A DNA stretch of 64,000 bases from Musa acuminata AAA Group (GCF_036884655.1 NC_088340.1:7571501-7635500); one strand, 5' to 3'; counted from the stretch's first letter, positions 1-12,979 are shown. Numbers and translations: made by a program. The notes: generated by a model from the letters alone, not told the origin.

Positions 1-1543
1 AAATTCGAGAACGGGACCATTAACCAATCTGATTCACTTATTGGATCAGATGTGTTGAAAAACCGAGTGAACAGATCGACTCGACTGGATTTTGGACAAC
101 CCGCTTGAACCAATTGGGTTACATAGAACTGATTTGATTTTGTAATACAACAAAAGATTACTTAAATGCCCTTAAATTTTTTTATTATTAATGTCAATCA
201 TGAAATTAGGGTTACTGAAAAATAAATTAGGGTTAGCCTTACTTAAATATGGCAAATGATACTCCCAATCTTGATGACTTGGATTTTAATGATGATGAAG
301 AAGATGATGGAGATCAAGTTAGAGCTCGCCATATAAGAAAAATTGGATTTCAGGACCAAAATGTACATGAGTAGAATAAAACAAATATTGTAACAAACAA
401 AGATGAGTTTGAAAATTCAGATCATAATATAATTGACTCCTTGAGGTAAAACTACCAAATGGTATTTTGATGACTAAAAGTATCCATCCTAATGAAGAAT
501 TAATGCGTATACACTATTTGACTAAAAGTGTCCATCCTGATGAAGAATTCATGCGTATACACTATTTGACTAAAAGTGTCCATCCTGATGAAGAATTCAT
601 GCGTATACACTATTTAAGTCATGATGATTATGTTAGATAAACAATTTCTTCTGTGTCATTAAACAATTGATTTTGGATTGGATTAACATAATTACTACTA
701 AGATTTTATCATTTGTTATTTAATATGGACAAACATTTATGATTATAATGTTGGTTGATATTATCATTTTTATCATTTTCTATATTTTGTTAATTAGTTT
801 AATATTTTAACTTATTTAATATATTTTAAAATATTTTTTAATTAAAAATAAAATCTGACTAGTTGACCCATCAGTCCGATCAGCAAAAGGCTCAATTCAA
901 TCGCTTCATGGTTCGATTGTGATAACTATGCATGATGACCTATGCAACTTTTCTTTTTTTATTAGTTTTAATATTTTAATTATATATATTTTAATTATTT
1001 AATATATTTTAAAATATTTTTAATTATTTAATATTTTAAAATATTTTAAATTAAACATGTAGTCCGACTAGTTGCCCATCCGACCAGCAATGACCCAAGG
1101 CTTCGACCAGGTCCTGATTCGATTTTGACGACCATGCATGACAGCCCACTACACATCACAAATAAGACAAAATATCAAAAATCTGACATGTCAAATACTT
1201 TAAGTATATTTCTTATATACTTTTTTCCAACCTCATCTTACTGAAATTCAAAAGCACTGACGAAAATTAGTTTTTAGCGAATACCAGCAAGTACCGGGTA
1301 ATGTCTATTTTTCATAAGAAAATATATAATACTAGCATACGATCTAGCATCAACTTATCATGTCTAAGAAAAGATATATTATTTGTACATAGTAAACCAT
1401 TACAAATGGGATTGAATTCTACATTAAGGAAAGAAGTGGCAGATTTAAAATCAAGAGTAACATTTGACAAATTTAAAGATTGATGGAACCAGATAAAGAT
1501 TTAAATAAACTCCATCCCAGTAGATAAATTACTGAAGCCTTAC
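1..1543. other. Left-edge AT-rich repeat DNA inside a GET4 intron
   Basis: There is no gene here. A possible decayed transposon coding trace begins at 249: an ATG followed by an Asp/Glu-rich stretch, with a stop at about 372. The stretch 772-928 and the stretch 947-1145 share an AT-rich block followed by a motif like GACTAGTTG...GACCAGCAA...ATGCATGA. This suggests an old, diverged tandem duplication of about 170-190 bp. It could be a hAT remnant, but I cannot name it. Confidence 0.45.
472..615 (+). repeat. Tandem repeat, three 48-bp units
   Basis: Units start at 472, 520 and 568, each beginning GACTAAAAG and ending CACTATTT. Units 2 and 3 are identical or nearly so, and unit 1 differs at a few bases. 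The period is 16 codons. Read in frame, each unit gives LTKSVHPDEEFMRIHY or a close variant, and the frame stays open until a stop after the third unit. Confidence 0.9.
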
Positions 1544-4500
1544 CTTACCCATAAAATTTACTATAACAGAAGCAAACTTCTCAGGATCACTTCCACGAAC
1601 AAAGTGACTTGACACTTTAGTCATGTCCTGGAGAGCATTATGCATGCAGAGGTTAATACTGGCAGCATGAATAAAGCGAGGAAAATTTGTAAACAGGATA
1701 GCTTAGTAGTACCTTGTAATATGAATTAATATAAAAGAATGACAGTTTAAAAAACAACATATGAATTGATATCAAAGAATTACATTTTAAAAAGACACTA
1801 AAAAAACCAGAAAAGGCTCAAATAATTACAGATTAAAAAGCCACTAAAAGGACCAGAAAAGGCTTAAATTCATAGCATGATATATAGGAAAAGGAAAGCT
1901 GACATCAGAATTCCTAGTCAGGCTTTACAAGGTTGAATAAGGATATGAATGAACAGAAGACATTGCTGTTATTGGGAATACTTCAATTATCAATTAGATA
2001 TGTTACTTAGATAAAAGTTCCTTCAGCGTACATCTATTATGTAGGACTTAGTCCAAGTATACTAAGGTAAAGAGAAGTCTAACATGGAAAAAAGGGACCA
2101 CTTGTGAAAAAAAATATATGGGAACCTTATTTAGTGTCAATAACATCAATGCACATGATTTTACTGAATTAAATATTACCATTTCTTCTTGATTTTTTTT
2201 TGCTGTTTTAATTACAAGTATTCTGTTTCCTAGACCCTTCTACTTTATGGCATGGTTTCCATGCAAATGCCAAAAAAGTAATGAGACCACTAATCAGACA
2301 CAACCCAACTCACTCACACCATATGTGTGTGCCTCGTGTAATTGGACAATGTTCTACCTCTTTGATCAAGACTTGGGACCCTGATTCTTCTCTCAAAGAT
2401 GGCTCAGGAATATCTCCCAATGATTATTTAGGTATCCTAAATCTATTGTTCATACAATAAAACAGGATGGTTAAAATGGAGTGCCGGTAGTTTTGTATAA
2501 TAATCATATATCCTTCAGATTAAAATAAAATTAGAAGACAAATATAAGCTCAACCATGCTCACACAAAGTAAGTCAATTAAGATCAGTGCTATGAGAAAA
2601 AGACTTTAGAAAACTTTAATAGAAACAAGAGAAAAAGATCTGACTGCTTTGAGTTCAACTATGGATATTGTACTACACAGCTTTGACAAAAAGGTCCATG
2701 TAACAAACCCTATATAGTTGGGAGTCTTGGGACATTATGGCTTACTGGGGGAATTATTTCATGCTATGGTTGATTGTGATCTACAGTGGGATAACAGGGA
2801 CCCATGGATATATGAATTTTCCTAGGAGTAAGGTTAAATTCCTTCACTGAGGCAAGCTTTGCCAAACCATGAGGAAGGCTAAGTGCAAAATAACCTAGGA
2901 GATTTTGTCAATTGACTCCAATTCACAAGAAGGTGGTCGCCAATGCTCTACATGTTTGTAGAGAATATATGCTAGTTACTGGTTTGCAACAGCTTTCCCT
3001 TAAAAGTCCACCCTGGACTAGGCATTCTGTCAGGAAACAAATCCCCCATAATTAAAAGTGATCCATCAAGTGCACTTTCCGTTTGGTAAAGAGGTCATAG
3101 TACTGGTTCATCCAAACTGTCTCATTAAAACAATTTGTCCACCCCAATGCTGGTTATGTGATACATTATCCATCTAGTCTATAAACACTGCACACATCCC
3201 ATATTTCACTTAAGTCTTTTTTTGCCAATGACAAGGATATGAGCAAAATGATACATATTTAATTTTTCCCATGTTTCAACTTAATGGGGTTGACTTAAAA
3301 CATTGTGAGTGAACACCGCTACAAAACTAAATCAACACTTGTACATTTTTTATGCTTTACCAATATTTTGTTAACCTAGGCTAGTAAAGAAACATAGTAT
3401 TCATTCTTGAAAATTGAAATCAAGATAAGCAAAGATCCTTTTTTCACAACTTTTCAATTGAAAAAAGATAAATTGTCAGTTCAATTTACCAGCTCAGGGG
3501 ATTCAGAATACAAGTATTCTGCTAGCATGTCATGCAACTGGGGAGATCCATTTTTCGGAGCCCCAGACTCAGATGACCACCTAAGAGAAGATAATGGATA
3601 TTATTGTTAGAATAAAAAGGGTAATGCACACTTGATGATACCAGACCTAAAAGTGAACTTACTTGATTGCAGCTCTCAAAAATGATGAGCAACCCTCTAC
3701 ACGAACTTTAGCAGCCATCAAAGCTTCTGAAAGTTTCTGCATATCACCATCATCCTCTAAATGCTGTGGAATGGGAATCCTCGGGAAATCATCATAGATT
3801 TTCCTAACACGATCTAAGTTGGATGAAGTCAAGACCACGAACAGATAAAGGCTAGAAAAAATATCTTTAATCCTTTAACATGGCAAAGCATAAAAAGAAC
3901 TAAGTGCATTTTGTACTCATCAAGTCCCTAAAAGAAGTTTATTTTTCTTCAATTATTTATTTCTTAATCATCATCTTTTTTTAATTTTCTTTTTGTTTAC
4001 TGGGTCATGGGCATCGTGAACCATCAGCAATAACACCCTGCAGGAATGCTTGAGATAAAACAATTTGTTACCTATAAATGATAGTAACCTATGAAATGGC
4101 TATCTAGAGAATCCACTATATCTGGTGAGGGCTTAAAAACCTTAAAGAAAGATACTTTGTTGTGTTAGAAAGTATAGGCTAACCAATATCACAAGCAATA
4201 CCACCAAAAGAAAAGACCCTGATTCATATTCTGATAGGGGATATTAAACAATATTTGTAGATTTACCAGCACAGTTATAATTCTAAAAAATGACTCGACA
4301 ATGATATGTACAAGTGCACTAATAGAAAAGAGAAAATACAGAACTTCAAGGATCAACTGAGTTAAAAACTAAGGAGAAGCTGTAAGCTTATGATGCAGAA
4401 GAACAGATTATAATATATAGTTCTGTTAATAAAGTACAAACAGAGATGAACATCCGGCTTAGATGCCACAATCGAACAAGATATACCGAAAAACAAATCA

Positions 4501-7500
4501 CTTGAAAGGATGGTTAAACAAAAATTATTTGTCAATCAAAACGTTATGTTAATTTGATTACTGATTCAGTATTCCCATCACATTTTTAAATGTTTACGTG
4601 TTTGGTGTGCTTTCATAATTTTGTTTCAATTTCTTTTCCTCCCAGATTTGGATCACTTTAAGCTTCTATGAGAATTGAGAGGTTTACATGTTGATCTTCA
4701 ACATTATTTAATTTTAATACATTTAAGGATTATGATCACATTGTTAAAAATCATTTGAGGAAAAAAAATATGGCAATTAGATAGTTGGTCCGGTAACAGA
4801 AGGTCTAATTTGAGTTTGGATACAACAAACTATCTTTGATGGGAACTACCATGTAGAAAAACTACAAAAGGAGAGAGAAAGACCTATAGACGGATGCTCA
4901 AGAAATTAGGACCAGGAACCAAAAAGTCTAACTACGATTACCTGGCCACTCAGGGTTGCAGCTAAAAGCCTATTGCTACAGAGGATCTTGAACCCTTCCA
5001 TTCAAAAGAGAAAGCAGTGTACCAGCAGTGGAAATACTCAACTGAAGCTAGCTTCGAAAGAGGTAAAGGCTATTTAATCCTGTTACACCTGTCACAGCAC
5101 ATTCATTGATCTTTTACCTGAGAACACGAAAGTTATTTGAGAAACCTAAACACGTGATGATTTGTTATAGCCTCTAACATGACTGCGTCATAATTTCCTA
5201 TATTTGAACATAGGAAAATCATAGAGAATAACTGTTTCATAATGAATTTTAACAAGAAGCATTACTTACAGGTAAACAAAACCAAGTTATTTAACATTCA
5301 TATGAAAATGTTTCTAAACATGCAATTAACCTTGGAAAGCATTTAGTAGCATTTAAACTAAACATATGGAGAAACCCCCACAGGAGGAGAAGCAATTGAA
5401 CTAAAATGCACAATGCAGATGAAGCCCCCAGGTTGCACTTTTATCATCAGTCGTCTACACTGTCCTCAGGCAGTTATTGATTTTAACAAAAATCACCACC
5501 CACAAATGACTCTGTTAAATTGTTACCTGCTGTCTATTGTTTATAAAGGATAAAACATAAGGCCTTTAAAGATAAAGTGAAGGTAAACAACATAACTCAT
5601 GACTACTGAGATATTTATGTGTGTTTAAAAAGAGATTAACAAGTTTTGGTTCCAAAACATAATAAACGCTTCACAAAATAAGCAAAAAAAATTATATTCT
5701 ATGTCGCACTAATAGAACAAGAACAAACCAAGAGTTCCTTTGCTGTAGGAATATTTTCCCTTGACTAATGTTTCCACAAACAAAACAGCCAGCTCAGCTC
5801 CACAAGTAACCTGTATATGTTTAAGATGATATTAGAGCAAAGTGTTGGATCACCAAAGAAATAACCTTCAGGAGAAAATATGTTTTGTGTTGTTAAGCAA
5901 CATTCTTTAGTTTCCTTTCGTCTCAGGTATTATCTGCTCTAGGCTCCATGATAACCCAAATAGAGCTACTCAATGTGCAACAACTGTGGCTCAATTATTA
6001 AACAAATTATGACTGTTATATATAATATCTGGCTGTAAATGTTGGATCTGTATGTCACAATCCTGAGCTTTCCGTATTAAGAAAAGAGATTGACAAGGAC
6101 AAATGGGTCACTGAATCAGAATGTTCTACCTAGATGAATTGCTTCAACTGTGTTTTTCCAACATGGCAAGCAGAAATTGTAAATGCATCTGTAACAGACA
6201 AACTTATTTGTTGCTAGTTTAAATTATTCTTATACTTACAGGTTACAAGTAAACTTTTTATTCTTTTTTTTGTCACAAAAAAAAGCAATCCTCCATAACT
6301 CTTAAATATTATACTTGAAATGAACAAAATATTTTAATTAATTCTACAAAAAAATAAATCATGACATCAGATCAGAAGTGACGAACAACTTAAATAACAT
6401 CTGTCAAACTCCAAGATATATGTCACCAGTGTCTCTTTTTTCCTTTCCTAGAGATCTAAAACATAATATGTCAAGAAAATAACCTGCCCATGCTTCAGTT
6501 GTATAAGAGCACCTGACTGAAGAATATCCAAGGCTTCAGAATATTTCTCAGCAGCTACATATCTGTTGCAAATTGACAAGAATTAGTACCAAAAATGATC
6601 AGAAAGTCAGTGGTTAATATTTTAGAGAATGAACACAATTGTGGAAATGATACCATAAATCATCGTATAAAAGAAGACACACAGACTAAGATTCTGGCTC
6701 CACAACACACGCACTGAGCTGTATATATGTGACAAACCAACATCTGCAAGGTAGAAAGGTGTGTATTTCTGTTGTGCATGAGCTAAGGTTGCAGCATCAT
6801 ACTGCATCATATGCATGTCAAGCAGGCATGCAGTACACTGAAGCAGCATTTCAAGGTACATACTTATATGTGCAAGAAACAAAATAGTACTGCATGCACT
6901 GCAAACAATGGCACACCATAACACAGTTTGTCCATCCTAAACTTGTTTGCCTTCTGGTACTAACATTTGCCTGATGTTAGAAAAGATAACCTGAAACTGT
7001 TTCTTTTTCATGTGGATAAAACCCAAGGTACTCCCAAAAAAGGATAAAAAAAGGCAACATATGTGGCCCCTCTTCTCTTTCCTTTTCTTCTTCCACATCA
7101 TATTATTCTATTTGCTACTTACTCCCCTTCGACACCAACAAGTCATAATGTCCCAAGTACATGGATCTTGTCCCACAACTAAGCTCTGTGTAATGTAATA
7201 TCTACAATAATATTGAGTGCAATCATATATCTTTTGACCATTTCCAGGGAAGACTTCTTAGGTCTCCCTCTATTTCACCCAACTAATCCTAATCGACTAA
7301 TATTGAGTGCAATCATATATCTTTTTACCATTACCAGGGAAGACTTCTTAGGTCTCCCTCTATTTCACCCGACTAATCCTAATAGACTCACATTGTCTAA
7401 CACATCTATAGCAAGGACTGAAATCTCGACACCGTTAGATCGGTATGCACCGATCCAACCACCAACTGGTAACTAACCCAAACCGCGTGGTTCAATTTTT

Positions 7501-8605
7501 CTTTTTTTTGTCCTCTTAGGCTTATGGACTAGGTATGCACGATTCTCATGCTCGCGATGAGGCCTACAACCACTCGCACTCACTATGCTGCCACCGCATG
7601 CCTCCCTCCTCCTCCTCTTCCCCTTCCTCTTCCTCCTCTTTTTCCTTCTTCCTCCACCACCTCTTTTTCCTCATCCTCCACTAACATCTTCTCCTTTTTT
7701 TTCCTTCCTTCCTTCTTCCTTGCCCACATCCTCTTCTTTCTCCCTCTTCCTCCTTCCTCCACTGCCTCCCCTTCTTCCATCCTCTTCCTCCTCCTTCACT
7801 ACCTCCTCTTCTTCATTCATCTCTCCCTTCTTATCTTCCTTCACCGCCTCCCTCTTCTTCCTTCCTCTTCCTCTTTCTTCCTTCATACTCTCCTTCTCCT
7901 TCCTCTTCTCTCTTTGGTACATACCAGTGTCCTGTATGTCATTACACCTGTACCAACTCATATGTACCGGCCGGCCTGGTATAGTACTCTGGTATGAAAT
8001 TGCAATCCTTATCTACAGACCCCTTGAACATAGTCATATCATCTTAGATTAATTGCTCCCATATCATCCTCTACTGTGGCAGCACCTAATTGTTATTGAA
8101 TCAAAATATTTCCTATTATATTTTTACTAGAAACTAGACATTCACTTCAATATTCTTACCTCAAATAATACTAACATTGTGTGCCTATTGTTTCTTAGCT
8201 ACCAAACATTCTAGTGCATGTATAATTATTTGATAATTTGTTTAATCTAAGGGGAACAAGATGATTGCCCAGAATGCCTATTTCTCCTCTTCTATCCAAT
8301 ATTTACTTTTTTATAAACAACATTTTCATCTATCTATCCTTTCTATTGGAAAATAAATTCAATGTGCCTAAATACTTTAATTATAGGAAATTTCTGTTCA
8401 TTCATCTTTAACTATACACTTGTTTCCTTTTTTTAGTATTTCTAAAACTACATTTCATATATTTGGTCTTAGTTCTACTTAGAATTAATGTCATCTAATT
8501 TTTCATCAAAAAGAACAATAATGTCAGCAAATAACACCATGAGGGTCTATCCTATATGTGAATACTTTAGGTTGATCCTTGGATCTCCTATAATTATAAG
8601 ATATG

Positions 8606-8644
<39 letters not shown>

Positions 8645-10508
8645 ATTCATCAACAAAATTATTAGTTTCTTCTTTCTTTTATAAAATTCACCCTAATAAA
8701 ATCTATAATAAGTTTTTTAAGTCAATGAAAATATCTCTTATAAGCAAATATCTCTTTTTTTCACTATATTTTCTTCATTAGTTGTCTCAATAACTAAATA
8801 CCATCATTGTTAACCTTCCAAGCATAAGATCAAATTAATTCTAAAATACTTAATTTTCATCTTATTCTGCCATTAATCATCATTTTTCAGTTTTCCATAA
8901 GTTGACTCATTGAATTCCTATACAGTTCAACAATTTAAAATTTTGTTTTCATAAATTGGTACCGAAGAACTCTTCAATCATTAGACTTATTTTGACTCAA
9001 AATTTTATTAAATAAATTAATCAACAAATATAGCCCTTAATCTCTTAAACTCTTTCAAACCTCAATAGAGATGTCACAGCTGATATTCTCTTATCTAATA
9101 TCATCACCTTTAAAGCTTCCTATACTGCATTTTTTAAAATTTACGAATAAATATACGAAATCTAAATTTCACATTATTTTTTCTCTAAAGTAAATTTATC
9201 ATAGAATGTTTTATTAAATAATTTATAAAAATAAAATAATCATTTTCTTTAATCTCCATATCATTAATAAGCAACTTTTTATCTTCATCCTTTATACATC
9301 TAACATAAAATAAATTTCTAATCTTCCTTTATACAACTTTTCATTTTCTTTAATTCAATAAATATTTTTTTCCCCATAGTATTTGGATTATTATATACAC
9401 TATCAAGGTTTGCCTAACTTACATCTTTCTTTATCTTTTCTCAGTTACCGTATATCTTCTAAAATTCTCAATATTTTTAGCCTCCCCTCAATACATAAAA
9501 TTAACTTATGCATCCTGTAAAAGAAAATTGAAGGAAAAAAAGAGATAGATGCCAAATATTATTTCTCTGAAAAATCGACCATTAAAACAATTAAACTACA
9601 AGAAACTAGTAGATCAATGAACTTTACAAGTATGTTCATATGACGAACTTGTGAACTTCAAAATCACCACTAACTATGAAAGCCACTTCAGTGATGACTT
9701 GCAAGGATAGACAAAAAAACTTCTAATGTAACTGAGACATATCCACACCTTGCACTCAAGGACTTGTACATCTGCTGAGCTTCATAGAAATTACATGCAT
9801 CTACCATCTTCTCCAACTTATCTATGGTCTGCAAGTACATATACAGCTTAAACATATAAACGTCTGCACTACGACCAAAAAATTTATAAACAGAATCTTG
9901 AAACAAAAGATACCAGCATAATGAATCAATATTATTCGTTAACAGGATCGAGCAATCTCAAGCAGGCTATCATAAAAAGGAAAAAGTTAGTTAAGCGAGT
10001 TCAAGATCAAGAGTCTCGGGCCATCTTCAGTTATCGGCCCTAGCAATGGTAAGATTTCCTACTTACACCTCAAAAGCAAACTTGAAATATTAAATCTCCT
10101 GCAATCTTCAGTCACCCAACCCTGGACACGACAAGATGACCTACTTATCCCTCAAAACTATAATGTTCTGCGACAAAATTTCTTGATTGGAACATTCAAT
10201 ATAAAGAATCTCCACAAATCTTGGGTTTGACGACCCTTTAAACAATAAGATTTCCCTTTTATACCTCAAAGTTGTAATCATTTCCATCTAGATTCGCTTT
10301 CTTTTTTTCTCTTATTCGAGAAGATTAAGATCTTGGACCGGGTTCTTGTTTCAAAATCAGAGGAATCGTAAGAAAAGAAGAGAAAACTGCTCGAAGTCTG
10401 CTTTGTGGCACGGAGAAGAGGGAGAAAAAGAAGAGGAGAACAGGAGCATCTCAGCCAAACCTCTTGCGGCGGGGGTAATTCCCCGCGTCTGACTCTGGAT
10501 CTCGACAT
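1544..10508 (-). CDS. GET4: GET4 homologue (guided entry of tail-anchored proteins), 5' seven exons, 3' part off window
   Basis: I spliced seven exons by hand, in transcript order: 10508-10461, 9828-9749, 6562-6484, 5810-5729, 3813-3663, 3580-3490 and 1627-1544. All junctions are GT-AG and all phases agree, giving 205 codons of a family usually a little over 300 residues long. Recognisable stretches are [16 protein letters not shown] (start), [67 protein letters not shown] and [20 protein letters not shown], in the order found in plant GET4. The family is an all-helical TPR-like protein that bridges GET3 to upstream chaperones in the cytosol and delivers tail-anchored proteins to the ER. I saw no exon for the continuation of the protein between 1 and 1543, so the C-terminal exons should lie left of the window. 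Introns 1, 2 and 3 hold most of the length, and intron 2 carries an RTE relic. Confidence 0.93.
7208..7387. repeat. Tandem duplication, two units of 90 bp
   Basis: The segment starting TATTGAGTGCAATCATATAT at 7211 recurs at 7301. The two copies differ at only a few positions (TTTTGACCATTTCC against TTTTTACCATTACC). It lies in GET4 intron 2. Confidence 0.9.
7560..7990. repeat. CT-rich low-complexity block ending in a GTACCG-type fragment
   Basis: Positions 7600-7915 are almost pure pyrimidine on the plus strand (CTC, CTT and CCT triplets). This makes long false ORFs on both strands. Just after it, 7920-7990 contains TGTACCGGCCGGCCTGGTA and then a GCAATCCTT end, like the right end of the GTACCG MITE family described elsewhere in this window. 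It could be a degenerate long-subfamily copy, but I could not define its left end. Confidence 0.4.
8100..9500 (-). mobile_element. RTE-type non-LTR retrotransposon relic (reverse transcriptase part)
   Basis: The minus strand carries broken pieces of an RTE reverse transcriptase. One matches the 'IDLEK-YDR' region (about 8690-8790) and another the 'LFADDIVLVDE' region (about 8490-8560), in the expected order right to left. Many stops and frameshifts are present. It resembles the plus-strand RTE relic at 37.4-41.6 kb. It sits in GET4 intron 2, opposite in direction to nothing functional, and cannot be active. The ends are not defined. Confidence 0.6.
8603..8644. repeat. (AT)n-(GT)n compound microsatellite
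   Basis: A run of TA dinucleotides passes directly into a run of TG dinucleotides inside the RTE relic. Confidence 0.95.
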
Positions 10509-10646
10509 GGTCCTTCGCGCTTTCTCGCGTCCGATTCGAAGGGGAGAGGCAGGATCGAATCGAATCGAGACAGTGGGAGACGAGAGTCCGGAGGCGAAGG
10601 CGAATTTGCGAAGAGTTCGGCCTCCGCCCAAATGGTCACGGTCCAG

Positions 10647-10657
10647 CTATTATATAG
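10647..10657 (-). promoter_or_regulatory. Probable TATA box of GET4
   Basis: On the minus strand this reads CTATATAATAG, about 140 bp upstream of the GET4 ATG at 10508. The interval between them is GC-rich and ATG-poor, as expected for a 5' leader. The box is nearly palindromic, so its orientation is inferred from the gene. Confidence 0.5.
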
Positions 10658-10708
10658 TAGATCAAGAGAAACGAGGTACGTACGCGTGGCACTAGCCAAA
10701 TCCAACGG

Positions 10709-11649
10709 TCAATCGCCGAAAGGAGAAAAGACATCTGCTGTGTCACGATATTGCATGATATGTCCTCGTAGCAGGTCTGTCAGACCTATAAAACGCGGCC
10801 ACGTGTATGGGTCCCATCCGTCGTGCCATGAGACCACATTGCTGCCCCAGAACATGTCATGGGTGATTCAACCCACACGAAGCCCCAAGAACTTGCACGA
10901 GTGTTGTATTTGCCAATCTCAATATAAAAAACCAACACAAGATATGTTCGAGTCAACATCTTGGAAAATGTGGAGACGACAACATCAACATAAGTGCTTC
11001 ATCTTACATGGATTCTTTCTCAATCAATCTGTAGGTTCAATGTTGATGAGCTTTGTTTCATCGGCTTATCGGTTTGAATTCCTCCATCCATGCATCAATC
11101 CCTATTAAGTATTTGCTTAAGAATAAGGGCTTTCAGGCCATGCTTTTGTCTGATCTCAGTAGTAAGTATTCTAGCTTTGGCCCAGTTCTATCTCTTCATT
11201 GCTGTGAGGAATAGTGCAGTTCGTTTGGTGGGAAAAGATTTATAAGAAAATGTGGTGAGGATGAAAGCCCACACTGTTGAGAAATCATTGATCATACAAA
11301 CAACATTTAGGTGGGAAAAACTATATACTTATCTTCCCTCTAAGATCCACATTGTTATTAATTGATCCTCCTATAAGCTTAAGAACAGCTTTGGTGTTCC
11401 TTCTTTAAGTTCCCCCATGCTCACCATACATGTGTGAAGATACATTGGGAGTAGATAAGTACAGCATTCCACCAAGCTAACTCATTAAAATTAATGGCAG
11501 GCAGTTCTTTGTACAAGAAGGAAATGCACACATCTCGCATGCTGAAAGAGTGGCACTTCAAGCAATCATCTGAAATATTCTCTGTCAAGAATATCTCAAC
11601 CTCTTTCATGGCAAAACAAGCAACAAGCAATTGGAAGTGGAAACAAGTC
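10709..11649. other. Intergenic region between GET4 and the LBD gene
   Basis: No gene recognised. The left part is the upstream region of GET4. The right part, up to 11649, is the 3' side of the LBD gene. The genes are arranged head (GET4) to tail (LBD) on the same strand, so both functions share this ~1 kb. Confidence 0.5.
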
Positions 11650-12199
11650 TCATGTCCAAAGAAACTCTCTCTTGAGCTGATCCTGAGCTAGATTGCTAGA
11701 GGAGGCATTGTTCATCAGCTGAGGCATCCCAGTGAGGTTATTGTCATAAGCCTCTACCTGCTGCTCAGCCATGGGGGGCTCCTGCTGCATCTGAGCACAA
11801 AGGATCTCAGTCTGGGCCACGGCGAGCTGCATCTGCAGCTGAGACACCTGGTTCTGCAGGTAAGAGATGGCCCCAACACATCCATAAACTGGATTCTTCG
11901 TCCTCGCTGTCGCCTCATAGACCAGGCTGCTCACGGCATCCGCTCGTTGATGAACCGGCAGCTCCTGCACTCATTCCAAAAGTAATCGAGCAAAATCATC
12001 AGATAATGCATGAAGAATCTACATGCAGTCATATGATCAGGACCTGCAGCATCTTGCTAACGTTGCTAGCGCCGAAGATCCTGTGAACGATCGAGAACTT
12101 GTGAGGGTCATCAGAGGGGAAGTAGGGGGCAAAGATGCAGTCCTTGGTGCAGCGTCTCCGTAGCAGCTTGCATGAGGCACAAGGTGAGTTCCCTTCCAT
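11650..12199 (-). CDS. Class I LOB-domain (LBD) transcription factor
   Basis: There are two exons, 12199-12044 and 11964-11650, with a GT-AG intron in phase 0, encoding 156 residues. The LOB domain spans about residues 5-105. It has the zinc-finger-like block C7-x2-C10-x6-C17-x3-C21, the GAS block with FGASN at 42-46, and the class I coiled coil (GAISYLQNQVSQLQMQL). The intron falls right after KMLQ, the usual LBD position. Proteins of this family bind DNA in the nucleus and act at organ boundaries, in vascular tissue or in roots. The sequence is closest in feel to the LBD1/3/4/11 type, but I cannot choose the orthologue. I took the ATG at 12199 because MEGNSPCASC begins the domain. An in-frame ATG at 12226 is also possible. 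The tail after residue 110 is short and Gln/Asn-rich. Confidence 0.93.
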
Positions 12200-12278
12200 T
12201 GTTCTCTTCTCAGGCCAATTGCACAAGGAGATCTGGAGGGAGATGAAAAGCTGCGGTATCTAATGCAAGTGAGTGTGC

Positions 12279-12288
12279 CTATTTATAG
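12279..12288 (-). promoter_or_regulatory. TATA box of the LBD gene
   Basis: The minus strand reads CTATAAATAG, a near-perfect plant TATA box, 80 bp upstream of the ATG at 12199. This implies a leader of roughly 50 nt. Confidence 0.7.
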
Positions 12289-12605
12289 CAGTAAAATCCA
12301 AGCAATGAAGCTTTGTCACTGATTACTACAGTGATAGAGGAGACAGCCATATTTATTGGTAAAAACATAGGATTCATCATTAGGAATCTTAGTTTTAACT
12401 CAACCATTGAGTCAAGTTTCATCAACCAGGTTTAAAATTATGCTGCAGTGACTGTGCCTGTCCTTGAAACATGTGAGCATGTGATTTCCTTGCACACTTT
12501 ACATGTTACACATGCCGTCAAAGATACACTAATATATACAGTAACCTAAAGAACGCAGAACAAAGAAGAGAAGAAGAAAACAGTACTGAGCTAGTTTGAT
12601 GTAGC

Positions 12606-12830
12606 TTACTGCAAATTTCTCTTAAATTTGATTAGTTCAGATGCTGGAGGCACTAAAACATCATTTTGATTAGTCTTCAAGCTCTGTTTGTTTGGTGTGT
12701 TGCTACTGACATGCTTTGCAAGAGGAACCTTGGGAAAAAGATAGAAGGACATGATAGAAGTTGCTGCGAGACCAATCGAGAAGAAAGAGAGAATCAAAAG
12801 CATAAATAAATCAAATCCATGCAGCAGCAC
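12606..12830 (-). CDS. Possible small secreted or membrane peptide, 74 codons
   Basis: An ATG at 12830 opens a 74-residue frame. Its N-terminus is hydrophobic (FMLLILSFFSIGLAATSIM, about residues 9-27), like a signal peptide or signal anchor. The rest is hydrophilic and ends VPPASELIKFKRNLQ. About 110 bp upstream on the same strand is a CT-rich tract, a common feature of plant 5' leaders. The bases around the stop (CAGTAAGC) also look like a splice donor, so this may be a first exon rather than a whole gene. The Pro-Pro and Lys/Arg/Asn end loosely recalls small signalling peptides, but I recognise no family. It is also possible that it is not a gene. Confidence 0.3.
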   Translation of the reverse strand: MLLHGFDLFMLLILSFFSIGLAATSIMSFYLFPKVPLAKHVSSNTPNKQSLKTNQNDVLVPPASELIKFKRNLQ

Positions 12831-12938
12831 GTTGTTTTCTCTAATCTGTTCTCACGTAGATTGAGAGATGGAAATCTTAATTAATGACAGCGTCCAACCG
12901 ATGCAGAAAGAACCCTAACCCTAGGAGACTCCTCCATA

Positions 12939-12979
12939 GAGACAGAGAGAGAGAGATAGAGAGACAGAGAGAGAGAGAA
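12939..12979. repeat. Imperfect (GA)n microsatellite
   Basis: GA-rich tract interrupted by TA and CA steps. It reads CT-rich on the strand of the ORF at 12606-12830. Confidence 0.85.

Noticed and set aside
7548..8052. Overlapping ORFs of 65-155 codons on both strands
   Set aside because: They arise from a CT/GA-rich low-complexity tract. The translations are runs of Pro, Leu, Ser or of Glu, Lys, Arg with no domain.
8590..8781. 97-codon ORF with a [10 protein letters not shown] run
   Set aside because: It is a translation of the AT-GT microsatellite inside the RTE relic.
10278..10705. ORFs of about 84-117 codons on both strands at the GET4 5' end
   Set aside because: They overlap GET4 exon 1 and its leader. 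Only the short stretch from the ATG at 10508 matches the family and splices correctly.
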